A stretch of 64,000 bases of DNA from Penelope pileata (GCA_013396635.1 WBMW01005666.1:62001-126000), one strand, 5' to 3'; positions 39,255 to 49,836 are shown, numbered from the stretch's first letter. Translations and numbers: made by a program. The notes: generated by a model not told the origin, from the sequence alone.

Positions 39255-39780
39255 AGCTCATGAAGGACACAGGCTGCTCTCACCTGGGGGAGGGTGCTGT
39301 GCTCAGCTGTTGGCCCCTCACTACAAGAAGGACATGGAGCTGCTGGAAGATGTTCAGATAAGAGCAATGAAGCTGGTAAAGGAAAACAAGAGCTATGGGG
39401 AGCAACTGGGGGAAGTGGGGCTGTTCAGTCTGGAGAAGAGGGGCTGAGGGGAGACCTTACTGCTCTCTTCAGCTACATGAAAAGAGGCTGCAGCAAGGAC
39501 GGTGTTGGTCTCCTTTCTCAGGTGGCAAGTGATAGGACGTGAGGAAACAGCTTCAAGTTGTGCCAGGGGAGGTTTAGAATGGATATAAGGAAGATTTTCG
39601 TCATGGAAAGGCTTGTTAGGCATTGGCAGGGAGGTGGTGGAGTCCCCATCCACAAGGGTGTTTAAGAGACGGGGATGTGCTGCTTAGGGACATGGTTTAG
39701 TGATGGCCTTGTAGTGTTAGGCAATGGTTGGACTTAAAGATCTTAATGGTCTTGTCCAAACTAAATGACTCCATGGCTGT
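39255..39780 (+). mobile_element. CR1 LINE, 5'-truncated
   Basis: The plus strand covers the C-terminal reverse-transcriptase part, then 3' UTR and tail. Recognisable words are CCCCTCACTACAAGAAGGAC, TTCAGTCTGGAGAAGAGGGG, GGGGAGGTTTAGAATGGATA and GCTTAGGGACATGGTTTAG. The end (CTTGTCCAAACTAAATGACT) is worn. The frame is broken: the usual reading KRRLRGDL becomes interrupted after GAAGAGGGGC by a stop. It sits head to tail behind another CR1 3' end. Confidence 0.88.
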
Positions 39781-42723
39781 AATTTCCCCCTACCTCTGCT
39801 TTTGTCCCCGTGGTGACGGCTGTGTCCACCCTGGGCTGTGCCCAGGAGCTGGGGCTCATGGAACCCCCAGCACAACGGTGGCAAAAGTGTTTGCGAAAGA
39901 ACCTGCTCCTGAGTACCCACCGCCCCATCCTATTTCGCCTACCTCAGAATAAGCTCTCCGGTTTGGGGAAAAATCGGATCAGCTTCCTAAGGGTCTTGTT
40001 ACATTGCCAAGTGCAAATTGCGGTTGGAATTGACTGTTAAAGGTCTGGTAGAGCAGGTTAAACATCTGCCAGATTTATTGTTGTTTTATTTGTACTTCAT
40101 CTGTAACTGGTACAATTAAGCCAATCAGAGTAAGTGAATCAAATCTAATTTACTCTCTAATGGACCAAAAAGGAACGGATAAACACAATGCTACTAGATC
40201 CACATGATTAAACACGTCTCTGAGGTATTTTTTTCTATTTCGGCGTAGAAGAATCATGGTGTTTATGCTATAATTAACCACTAAGGAGTGATGTAAAGCA
40301 GTTTGAGCATTCATTCATTTTTCATATGGTTTCATATAAATGCTGAAAAAAACATGTGAAAGTAATGAAATAAATTCATCTGGAATTGAGTTCACTTATT
40401 TATATAACCATTTACCTTATGTCTAAGATCCCAATAGGACTGATACAAACAGAGGGGCATATTTATTAGACAAGATGGAAATGTGTTGTATTAATCTTTT
40501 TCACAGACAAATTAAAGACAAAATGAGTAAAAGCTGACTAAGGTGCACACACCTTGTTCAGGCTCATTAGTTGACCTTTAACTGTTTATAAAAGTTACAG
40601 GAACATAACCAGGAGTAATGTGATATTTCTTATTTTGAAAGTACGCGAGACAGGTGGGGTCCCACCTTCTCCCCGGCAGGCAGGAGCTGCACGCTGCTCC
40701 ATGGCGACCCTGAAGCTTTCGTCCTTCCCACCTCCAGCAACAAACAACACCTTCACTACAGCTCTTTGCTCGCATTGCTAGCTGGAAAGAGGATTTAAGC
40801 CTAAGATGAATTAGGTAAATGAGAAAACCACTTAAAGCTCCTATGCATACTCAGCATGATTTAACCGTATAATTCAGAAGCAGCTCTAATTTTAGAACAA
40901 CTTGCTTTGTAGTGTGACGTCACTGAGTTTTCACATCTGAGGAGAACCTGTTCATAAAACGTTTTCCTTTGGTGCCTCTGGAGAACCCCAGTGCTGCTTT
41001 GTACCCCTTTGCTCCTCACTGCACCTTTTCCCTCACCCTCAGCATACGTGCTCTTACATGAAGTGATGTTTTAACTCTCTCACCAAAGAAAAGAAGGCAT
41101 AATTTTGCCATTTATGACTTGGCTTGAAATAGTAAATGCATTGTAAATGTGAATGTATTTCATTTTGTGGTAAGACACCTCTGCAACTATCCATCTTCTG
41201 CAAGGACTCCCGGTTTATGCAGCCTCCCAAAGTTCTTCTTGGCTGTGACTTTGTTAGGGCATCGGTCTCTGTGCAGGAGAAAGGCACCTCCAGGGCAGAG
41301 ACATGGAAAGAGAAATTCAGTCTTTTGTGAGAAAGTATGTTTCCTGTAACTTCTGAGTGCACACAGATATTTAGCAAACAGCTGAAGGTATTAATAGCAG
41401 CATACATGCTCCAAAAGCAGTACTTTTCACAACTGAGGCTATCATCATTCATCAAATCACTTAAACAGTAAATTCCCAGTGACAGTTTTCAGTCTGGGCT
41501 TGTACAGAATCTAGCGTGAAGGAGTCCTGGCCCGCAGCTGAGGCTTCAGAATAACATAACCATCAGACATACTATGTTGCTATAGCAAATTTACCACTGT
41601 CTTGGCATAGACTGGAGTGCATATTTTTATCAGTCGTTACCATTCCCAAAATATTTTCACAAGCGTGGCCACCACGATGAGGGAAGCACTTCCACAGCCG
41701 GTGTCAGCATGCGATCCCTGGTGCAGGGAGCAGCGGCGGTGCCTCGGGGAGCTCCCGGCTGCTCCGTGAGCTCTACACCCCTTAAGCTGGGCTGAAGAGA
41801 GCACACCAAGCCTCAGTGCTGGCCTTCGGGATACTGAGAGGAGAGAGATGCCAGCCCAAGGCAATTTGGGCAGCTCTTCAGTGCTGTGTGCCAAAAGCAG
41901 CCTGGTAACCTCATTGCCCACATGTTTCTCGACCCTCCCAGGCCAAAACAATCCCAACGCAAAGGCGCAATCCCAGTGACAAGAACCAAGCTCCTCAGGT
42001 GTCCATGCTACGCATACTTTGTCTCAGAAACGAGACGCATGCCACAAACCTGCTGAATCTTTTGCAATAGTCTTTTCTTCGTAATGTTTTATTTAAGGAA
42101 TTGAATCAATAAACCTATTCCTGTAACACTGCCCAGCCACCTGTTGCCTTTGCTGCGTGGCTTTCGGGATCAGTGATCCATGGAGGCAGTTCAAAGGACG
42201 CACGTACACTCCCTCACTGCCTGAGGATAACTGCTGGCGCTGGGTCATTGGTTATGAACTGAATCACCTCAAGGAAAGGGAATTCTGAGCACAACTATTT
42301 CAGAACTGAGAGTGGGAATCAATGCTGAAATGCAACATCTGCCTACAGATTCCTGTTCCTTTGATTTTTCACTTAGGCTTACAGCTGGGTGATAAGCAAC
42401 GCAGTTCTAAAAACATATGTAAAGGACAAAATGAGATGTTTATTTTCAAAGTGGCAGACCAATTCAAAATCACCATGAATAATTTATCTAGCGTGATTAA
42501 TAATTACTTTCTCTTAAAAATATAATGAATATGATTTTGATAGGTGGATTTAATGCACTATACCTAGCAAACATTGCCTTTGAAAAGCATTTAAAAATAA
42601 TTTAGCTAATCACCTGGAAAATAACTGCATACCAAACAAAAGGGACAGGGGTCACCTGAGACCGCAAATCAGAACCTCTGTGAGTTAGCTATAATTAGCA
42701 GAAAGAGAGCGAGGAAACACGTA
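39781..42723. other. Unique DNA, two possible conserved non-coding blocks
   Basis: The blocks 40060-40560 and 42310-42720 are AT-rich, CpG-poor, non-repetitive and full of TAAT/ATTA cores; see findings. A CpG-rich spot lies at 41690-41765, and a full cAMP-response-type palindrome TGACGTCA at 40915-40922. No exon is recognised. The 133-codon minus frame at 41054-41455 is unsupported. Confidence 0.5.
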
Positions 42724-43137
42724 GGTGTCCCTGAAAGTAATGCCTCCAATTTATTTCCATGGAAACTACAGCAGATACAAAGAACACAATAACACTATTT
42801 GACAGAAAATTCTCAGCTACAAAAGACTGTTTTTCAACATACTCACCTCCATTACTTGTGCATTTTTCCAGCCATGAACAAGAGCCTGCACGCCGTGCTT
42901 ATAGAAATCTGCACTAGCTGTGGTGACCCACTGTTTCACAGCTGCTACGATAGCATGATTGCTAGGAAAATGTTGAGCACACAGCCCATCTTTCCTTGAT
43001 CTGAACAGATGGAAGTCAGAAGGTGCCAATCTGGGCTATACGGTGGGTGTGGTCAGACAGTCCAGCCACAATTGGCAATGTGCTCCATGGTCTTCAAATT
43101 GTTGTGGGGCCTGGCACTATCATGCTGCAAGAGAAAG

Positions 43138-43770
43138 TTGAACATGAGTTAACAGTGTACCCAGGCAGTCAGGAAGGCTAATCATATCCTGGGGTGCACT
43201 AAGCATGGCACTGCTAGCCAGGCAAGGGAACGGATTGCCCCACTCTACACTGCACTGATGGCCTCACCTCAAGTACTGTGTACGGTTTTGGGCACCACTA
43301 CAAAAAGGACATAAAATTATTAGTCTGAAGGAGGACTACAAAGATGGTGAAGGGTCTAGAGAGGAAAATGTATGAGGAGTGGTTGAAGTCCCTTGGTTTG
43401 TTCAGCCCAGAGAAGAGAGACTGAGGGGAGACCTCATGGCAGCCTACAGCTTCCTCATGAGGGGGAACAGAGGGGCAGTGCTGATCTCTCTCTGGTGACA
43501 GCAACAGGACCCAAGGGAACAACTTAAAGCTGCAACAGGGGAGGTTCATGTTGGAAATCAGGAAAAGATTCTTCACTGAGAGGGTGGTCTGGCACTGGCC
43601 CAGGCTCCCCAGAGCAGTGGTCATGGCACTGAGCTTGCTGGAGTTCAAGAAGCACCTGGACAACATTCTCAGACATGCGGTCTGATTTTTGGGCAGCCTT
43701 CTGTGGAGCCAGGAGCTGGACTCTATCATCCTTATGGGTCCCTTCCAACTCAGGATATTCTATGATTCTT
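43138..43770 (+). mobile_element. CR1 LINE inserted into mariner
   Basis: The plus strand begins at TTGAACATGAGTTAACAGTG (a decayed form of the region before the C-terminal third of ORF2), then CTCAAGTACTGTGTACGG, TTCAGCCCAGAGAAGAGAG, GAGGTTCATGTTGGAAATCA, the UTR (GATTTTTGGGCAGCCTTCTG), the signature GGGTCCCTTCCAACTCAGG and tail ATTCTATGATTCT. The frame is interrupted. On both sides mariner transposase codons resume, so this CR1 arrived after the mariner. No clear target duplication is seen, which is usual for CR1. Confidence 0.92.
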
Positions 43771-43985
43771 CTCTGGCCTGACTCTGGAAGTTTGAATCTT
43801 CATCTTAGTCAGCATTGTGACATAGGGTTCAGAGTTGATGGTTTGTGTAGGTTCCAGGAAATCCAGAAGGATCACCTCTTTGCTGTCCCAAAAGACACTG
43901 CACATCACTTTATCCTCTGAAGGATGCATCCTGAACTTTTTCCTTGATGGGGAATTCACGTCACCACTCCATGGACTGCCTTTTT

Positions 43986-44365
43986 AACTCCATCTTGTTG
44001 TGGTGACACCACATCTGGTCACCAGCAATAACATGATCCAGGAAACTGTCACCTTCAGTGTCACATTGGTTCAATAAGTCCTGACAAACTTGCATACAGT
44101 GTTCTTTCTGTTCCTTTGTGAGCATTCATGGGACCTACCTGCCACACAAACCTTGCAATATTCCAGCATTGCCACAACTCCATCTTGTTGTGGTGACACC
44201 ACATCTGGTCACCAGCAATAACATGATCCAGGAAACTGTCACCTTCAGTGTCACATTGGTTCAATAAGTCCTGACAAACTTGCATACAGTGTTCTTTCTG
44301 TTCCTTTGTGAGCATTCATGGGACCTACCTGCCACACAAACCTTGCAATATTCCAGCATTGCCAC
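43986..44365. repeat. Perfect 190-bp tandem duplication
   Basis: The unit at 43986-44175 is repeated immediately at 44176-44365. Reading base by base I found no difference between the two. The unit starts with AACTCCATCTTGTTGTGG and ends with CCAGCATTGCCAC. It lies wholly inside the mariner transposase and covers the codons from the linker to the first catalytic Asp. Because 190 is not a multiple of three, the duplication shifts the frame. Confidence 0.97.
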
Positions 44366-47300
44366 CATCGTTTCCAGTGTATTGAAGCCGATATTCAGCT
44401 CTGCACACAGTTATTGGGTTGCAATCTGCTGATATACATGAATGAGCTGATTGAGATGCTCTTCATCTCACGGTGTGACAGCTGTGCATGGCTCTCCAGT
44501 ACATGGTTTGTTTTTCAGGTCACTGTCACCACTGCTGAAAATTCAGAGTACTTATCTCTAGAAATGCAACGGGGCAGATATGCAATGGAGTTTAAGCACC
44601 TAAAAATGGATGAGCGGCAGGGCTGGGAGAGACACAAAGCCAAGAGCTCCAGCTGGAGTGTGGCTGGGAATGGGCTGCCAAAGGGAAGGCTGCAAAGATG
44701 CTTTGATGGGAAGCATGGACAGAGGCAGAAGATGGAAACAGCAGTTAGATTAGGAGAAAAAAAATTGGTGAGAGGCCTTCTGCTCAGAAATGGGATGTAA
44801 GGCTGCTGGATATTTGTAGCATTTGCTTTTCATGCAGATTTCTGGATTTTTGTTCATGATCACTAGATCATTTCTTATATGCAGCATGACAACAAATTAA
44901 TATGAGTCTGTACTCATGTTAATATCATGTAGTACCGTAAGGCTTGAAGTAAGGCCATGCAAGCTGCATGCTTTCTTTACAGGTTTACATTGTCACACTT
45001 TCTTCTGCACTATCTCCTTCTGACACAAAAGATCTTCCCACTGTGTAACGGAAGAAGGCCCCAGAACTCTTATGAGTACACCATTTGTTTCATCTGGAGC
45101 TAGGGTCTTAGCTCCTTCCTTGTGCTGCTGCTGCTTCTCCACCTGCTTTCTGATCTCCTCCCTCTCAGACTGCTTCCTAATCTTCTCTCTCTCAGGCTAC
45201 TTTCTACTTTGCCTGCCTGGCCCTTATCTAAGCCTGGGGCAACCCCACCCCAGTTCCGCCCCTTCTGGTCACAGGTGCAAGTGACCTACCAGTATTCCCC
45301 CCGGCCAGCCACGCCCCTCCACCATGTGCTCAATCATCAGTTCATGCTGGGATCAACTGTTCCTCTACACTCTGTTACTCAGTGGTGGTTTCTGTTCCTC
45401 CATACTTAATTCTCGTTTCACATTTTACAGACCTAGCCTGGCACAGGGAGGTTTACACAGGGATAGCTAGTGAACATCTCCACATGTGGGCTCTGCAAAC
45501 CCACAACTGCAGCAAGCTTGGGATGCAGTTGCTGTCAGGTTCAGCCTCAGGCTTTTTATTCCAACTTATTCTAAGTATGGTTAAGAAAGTGAGGCTGGGA
45601 TAGAAGCTGCCACTCACAAAGCAGAAGTCCTTTGTACCACAGGTTTCTGCAGGAAGCAGATGTGTTAGGGGAAGGAAAGCTGTCAATGTTTGTTTTCGGT
45701 TTCTGGATATGACCTCTTTAGAGTCACGCATGGTTTCTTGGGAGATTTTTCTATAAAAATCAGCCTCCGTGCATAATAAAGGGCTGTTTGAACCTCTCTT
45801 TTGACTAAGTCAAAATGGATAGATACTGAAGTGCCACCTTGCTATGATACATATATTTCACATCCATGAAAGTTTTGCTTTTCTGAATCTGTTGTTCTTC
45901 ACAGGCAACTGTATGTATTGCTAGCTCTTTTGGCAGAAAAAAGCAGCAGAAGCACTGCAATCAGGAGGAGAAGAAGGTGTCAGGCACAAAGAGAAGGAGC
46001 CAAGGGGCCCGAGGCTATAGAAACATTACTGAGTGATAATATTGACAACATGAAAGCTCACTCTCTGTACTCATTAGAGGGATCCCAGTATGGTTGTCTG
46101 CTATTACTGAAGCAAAACGACTTTTAAAACTGGGAAGGAGATTTTTTTCCTTAGATTATAGAAGATTTACTACTTCATTGAAGTTGCCACAACTTCTGTT
46201 TCAATTTTATTTTTAAACCAGGAGATATTAGTCATCTATTCTCGATTTTCAGCACCTAAAATGCTCATCCTGAATCCACTTCAGGCTTAACCGTGTGATA
46301 CCATCCTTGCCATGAAACCTGAGGGCTGGCGGCCTGGCTGGCAGCAGGGCAATGTCTCGCAGGCCATCAGCGCCTTGGCAGAGCCGGAACGTGCAGGTAG
46401 GACTGTGCTCCTCATCCCACCTCCACCTCTGCAACCCGCAGGAAGAGCTTGGGCCACACGCAGCACAAATGGCGATGGCCACCTGTACACAGACACTGCC
46501 TCAGAAGTTGCTTTTCCTCAGAGGTGCCCCTTGGCAGGCTGTGTCACCCTCCTGCCACCTGTTCATGACTCCCAGCACCACCAAACCATCCTGACACATC
46601 AGGAGAGGGCCCCGCCATAGCCCCCACACACCTGCTGCCAGGTATGGCCCTTCTGTCACCTCCTCCAGCTCTCCCTTCCCCTCCTAATTCACAAATTAAT
46701 TCATAATTAGACTTTGATTTTAGTGAAATCCACTCATCCATTCTTTGACACCGTTCATTTGTGACTTTATTAGAAAAAAATACACAAAACTTTATTTTGA
46801 ACAGAAATAATTCTATGAGTGAAGTGCAGAGTGCTGCCAGTACTCTCCCTTGTGTCTCGTCTGCAAGAGAGCTTGGGTGGAGATAAGAGGTTAGATCAGA
46901 AACTTCTGCCTCCTGTGCCAGAGAACATAAAGCACGGAGGCAGCAGACCGAAGGTGGCAATGAGACAGCAAGACAATCGTGTTGTTGCAGAGTTACAAAA
47001 TCCTACTGCCATAAAAACAGCATTGCTGAAAAATGAGTTTAAGATATGAGCACATATTCAAAGAGGGCTTGAGGAACGCAGAGGGTGTCTATGCAAACAG
47101 AGCAATTCCTGCGGTTGCAGAGGTTTGGGAAGATTCCAGATGACAGGCCTGCTTACTGACCTCGGTGTGCCATGAGCCTGGGTTAGCACTCGTCTCTCAC
47201 AGCAGTCTCCTGGATACCTTTCCTGCTTCTGTACATCTAAGATTCAGGCTGTCCCTTAGTGTGATCTCTGAAGGGACTGATTGTGCATGCCTTACTGATT

Positions 47301-48121
47301 AATTGTAGATTGAATATTAATATTATAGACAGGATGATTCAAAATACCAATTTTCATGATACTGTGTGGATATATTTGGATTACATATGTCTCCTTATGT
47401 AAAAGAGATCTTCTTTTAGTAACACATTGTCTGCTGCATTTGCCTAGCACCCCCTACCATATGCTCTTTAAAACAAGCTGTTGCATTTCAAGAACTATCC
47501 CTAGTAATTAACAGGAAAAATATTGTATTTTTTTTCAGGATAAACTAGAAGACCTTGCATCAATTATGACTTATTTTTACCTCCGGCTAGTTGTTCCTGT
47601 GAGCCATAAAATCGCTTCCTTCTGTTCAGTCCCTCAGCTCCTGCCTGTCAGTTCAGCTTCCAGCACCAGTGCTCACAGTAAATGCAAAGTAAGATTTTCC
47701 CAACCATCTTTTCATCTCCCTTTACCACTTTGCCTCTAAGCGTCTTGAAATCATTAAAATTGATCTGCTCTGAAATCTCCTTTTCTTCTGTTTTGCTCTC
47801 TTTATGCTTCTGCATGGGTCTTTCCTCTCTTTCTTCCAGAAACCTGCATCTGAACCAGTCTCAGCTGCCATTTGCGTCCCTTTGGACCTCTTTCATTTTT
47901 TTGAACCAAAAAGTAGCATTCTTCTTTAATTCCAGAAAGGTTTTACCTCTATGGCTTTTTACTCTTCCAGCTCATCTCCCTAGCACTCTAGCAAACAATA
48001 TTTTTGTTGTACAGGCTCCTCATTCCCTTCTTATCCTTTTAGTCTCTGCAAGACTCTAGGTCTTCAAATCTTTCCCCTTTCCTTCCTGTATCTCAATTCT
48101 GGTCCATCTCATTTGCTTACT

Positions 48122-48163
48122 GATATCTATACACATATCTATAGATACATATCTGCATCTAGA
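48122..48163. repeat. Degenerate (TATC)n-like simple repeat
   Basis: Imperfect TATC/TATA units that partly mirror each other, read directly. Confidence 0.6.
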
Positions 48164-48253
48164 ACTGTGAGACTCACAGTCCCTTACTTCCTACTTCCTT
48201 CCTTCTTCCATTTCCTTTCCCTTATGTTCTGCCCGATATCGCCTAGACACTCA

Positions 48254-48263
48254 GAAGCCTTCT
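48254..48263. repeat. Left target-site duplication of CR1
   Basis: GAAGCCTTCT directly precedes the CR1 at 48264-48860, and the same ten bases follow it at 48861-48870. An exact 10-bp match abutting both ends is unlikely to be chance. Confidence 0.8.
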
Positions 48264-48860
48264 AGGGTGCATTAAAAAGAGTATTGCCAGCAGGTCGAGG
48301 GAGGTGATCCTTCCCCTCTACTCTGCCCTGGTCAGGCCTCAGCTGGAGTACTGCATCCAGTTCTGGGCTCCCCTGTATAAGAAAGACAGGGACCTCCTGG
48401 AAAGAGTCCAGCGGAGGGCCACAAAGATGATAAAGGGCCTGGAGCATCTCCCCTATGAGGAGAGGCTCAGCAATCTGGGTCTGTTCAGCCTGGAGAAGAG
48501 AAGGCTGAGAGGGGACCTGATACATGTTTATAAGTATCTTAGTTGTGGGAGGCAAATGGAGGTGGGGAACCTCTTTTTGGTGGTCAGTGGGGACAGGACA
48601 AGGGGCGACGGCCTTAAGCTGGAGCACAGGAAGTTCCGCACCAACATGCGGAAGAACTTCTTCACGGTGCGGGTGACGGAGCACTGGAACAGGCTGCCCA
48701 GGGAGGTTGTGGAGTCTCCTTCCCTGGAGATATTCAAGACCCGCCTGGACGCCCACCTGTGCAACCTGCTATAGGGAACCTGCTCTGGCAGGGGGGTTGG
48801 ACTCGATGATCTCTTGAGGTCCCTTCCAACCCCTGCAATTCTGTGATTCTGTGATTCTGT
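48264..48860 (+). mobile_element. Young CR1 LINE, 5'-truncated, with target duplication
   Basis: The best-preserved CR1 here. It begins inside ORF2 at AGGGTGCATTAAAAAGAG, keeps an open frame to the natural stop at 48772-48774, then a short 3' UTR, the signature GAGGTCCCTTCCAACCCC and two to three ATTCTGTG octamers. A 10-bp duplication flanks it. It shares long near-identical stretches with the copies at 49455, 52358 and 59860. Compared with 59860-60036 I see only two base differences over the shared coding and UTR part. The group was therefore active relatively late. Confidence 0.95.
48265..48774 (+). pseudogene. CR1 ORF2 C-terminus (reverse-transcriptase end), 5'-truncated but open
   Basis: The frame is open from the first base of the element to a TAG at 48772-48774, about 169 codons. 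It shows the familiar CR1 C-terminal run: LPLYSALVRPQLEYCIQFWA, then LLERVQRRATKMIKGLEHL, LSNLGLFSLEKRRLRGDLIH, and near the end MRKNFFTVRVTEHWNRLP and SPSLEIFKTRLDAHLCNLL. These residues follow the catalytic YxDD part, which is not present. No host start codon or promoter is visible, so it is a truncated remnant, not a gene. Confidence 0.92.
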
Positions 48861-48870
48861 GAAGCCTTCT
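48861..48870. repeat. Right target-site duplication of CR1
   Basis: The second copy of GAAGCCTTCT, directly after the last ATTCTGT of the CR1 at 48264-48860. Confidence 0.8.
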
Positions 48871-49454
48871 TAAATTCAGAGTGGTGGCAGTTGGAGTTGT
48901 CTATCCCTGTCTAGTTCTCTCCTTTTTGTGGCAGCTGCAGGTCGGTTTGACATCCACTCATCCAAAAACAGAAAACAAGATAACCATTGTAAGAAAAAAT
49001 TGAATATTTTTCATCTCTTGATACTTTGACTCCCCTTCTTCAAAGCTCTCTACTAACTTAGTATTCTCTTGGTTTAAATGGCTTCCTGTCATCATCATAT
49101 AGGAACTTTTTGTATAAACCGATGGCAAAGTTCCCTGTAAAGTTAGGAACCTCTTCAGCCATAATTTTACCTGTGAATTGTTTAATTTGTTGGTTTTTGT
49201 CTTTGTTTTTGTTTTTGTTTTTGGAGTATGGCTTGAAAGTGAAAATGTTGGTTGAATTGAATGGCAGTCTTCCTCTTTGGCAGAGACTTTCTCAGGGTCG
49301 TTAAAGTCCACAGCTCCTTCAGTGAGCATGCAGAAACAATTTTTAATTTATCACTGTCTTAAGGAGTAAAGCTATTTTCATGTCTTATAGGATAATTTTT
49401 GTTGATATCAAAGCTTGACCCAGAACATCTTTGACAGCTGTTTGGGAGCAGTGA
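48871..49454. other. Unique spacer with (TTTTTG)n
   Basis: AT-rich spacer between two young CR1 copies. A (TTTTTG)n repeat at 49193-49223 makes the minus frame read a KTKTKT run. Nothing coding is supported. Confidence 0.55.
49193..49223. repeat. (TTTTTG)n microsatellite
   Basis: Three to four TTTTTG units plus partial flanking units, read directly. Confidence 0.85.
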
Positions 49455-49458
49455 GGAT

Positions 49459-49836
49459 ATGGACATCAGGAACCTGATGAGGTTTAACAAAAGCAAGTGT
49501 AGAGTCTTGCACCTGGGGAGGAATAACCGCATGTACCAGTACAGGCTGGGGGACGACCTGCTGGAGAGGAGCTCTACAGAGAGGGACCTGGGGGTCCTGG
49601 TAGATGACAGGTTGGCCATGAGCCAGCAGTGTGCCCTGGTGGCCAAGAAGGCCAATGGGATCCTAGGGTGCATTAAAAAGAGTATTGCCTGCAGGTCGAG
49701 GGAGGTGATCCTTCCCCTCTACTTTGTTCTTGTCAGGCCTCACCTGGAATATTGTGTCCAGTTTTGGGCTCCCCAGTACAAAAAAGACATGGATCTCCTG
49801 GAAAGAGTCCAGTGGATGGCAACAAAGATGATAAAG
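49459..49836 (+). pseudogene. CR1 ORF2 late part, cut at the N
   Basis: The frame is open up to the N: MRFNKSKCRVLHLGRNN, LLERSSTERDLGVLVDDRLA, MSQQCALVAKKANGILGCIK, EVILPLYFVLVRPHLEYCVQ, then DLLERVQWMATKMIK. This is the stretch between the reverse-transcriptase core and the C-terminus. It has W where the 48265 copy has R (VQWMATKM against VQRRATKM). It is not a host gene. Confidence 0.88.

Larger units (their letters stand above)
42724..44540 (-). mobile_element. Galluhop-type mariner, 5'-truncated, carrying a CR1 insertion
   Basis: On the minus strand this is most of a mariner. Its 3' terminal repeat lies at 42724-42747 (core TGAAAGTAATGCCTCC, beside a TA), followed inward by the 3' UTR, which is shared with the copy at 38169-38872, and then the transposase body. 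The outer eight bases of the terminal repeat are worn. The 5' end is missing: homology stops near 44540 at the codons before the first helix-turn-helix, and no second terminal repeat is seen. A CR1 (43138-43770) splits the body, and a 190-bp segment is duplicated in tandem (43986-44365). Confidence 0.92.
42817..44540 (-). pseudogene. Mariner transposase, broken
   Basis: This is a DD34D mariner transposase, which cuts and rejoins DNA at TA targets. In order on the minus strand: the end of the first DNA-binding domain and second helix-turn-helix (44365-44540, e.g. LCAELNIGFNTLETM); the linker (MLTKEQKEHCMQVCQDLLN); first catalytic Asp in IAGDQMWCHH (codon 44018-44020, and again 44208-44210 in the duplicate); the central part (KKFRMHPSEDKVMCSVFWDS); second Asp in FLLQHDSARPH (codon 43119-43121); and the third in APSDFHLF near 43005. 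The C-terminus ends near 42817. It is dead: there are in-frame stops, a CR1 between the first two catalytic residues, and a 190-bp duplication that shifts the frame. The usual Glu after the first Asp is Gln here. Confidence 0.9.
44541..48263. other. Mostly unique DNA, pyrimidine-rich towards the end
   Basis: The block at 45044-45429 begins TG and ends CA and is pyrimidine-rich; a solitary LTR is conceivable but weak. 46300-46680 is GC-rich. 47640-48250 is pyrimidine-rich on the plus strand and gives a 125-codon hydrophobic frame (47682-48059) by composition. 48122-48163 holds degenerate TATC/GATA units. No exon is recognised. Confidence 0.5.

Noticed and set aside
42050..42180. AATAAA followed by a GC-richer stretch, resembling the R-U5 part of an LTR
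   Set aside because: No matching TG start, promoter or flanking duplication was found. AATAAA is common in AT-rich DNA.
44318..44800. 160-codon plus-strand open frame
   Set aside because: Its first third is antisense to the broken mariner transposase and the rest is unrelated flank, so it is a chance fusion.
47682..48059. 125-codon plus-strand frame that looks like a membrane protein
   Set aside because: The DNA is pyrimidine-rich, which yields Leu, Ser and Phe codons. There is no conserved motif and no gene context.
48262..48756. 164-codon minus-strand frame
   Set aside because: It is the antisense shadow of the CR1 ORF2 C-terminus, which reads on the plus strand. The same applies to 49663-49962 (minus) and 52598-52846 (plus).
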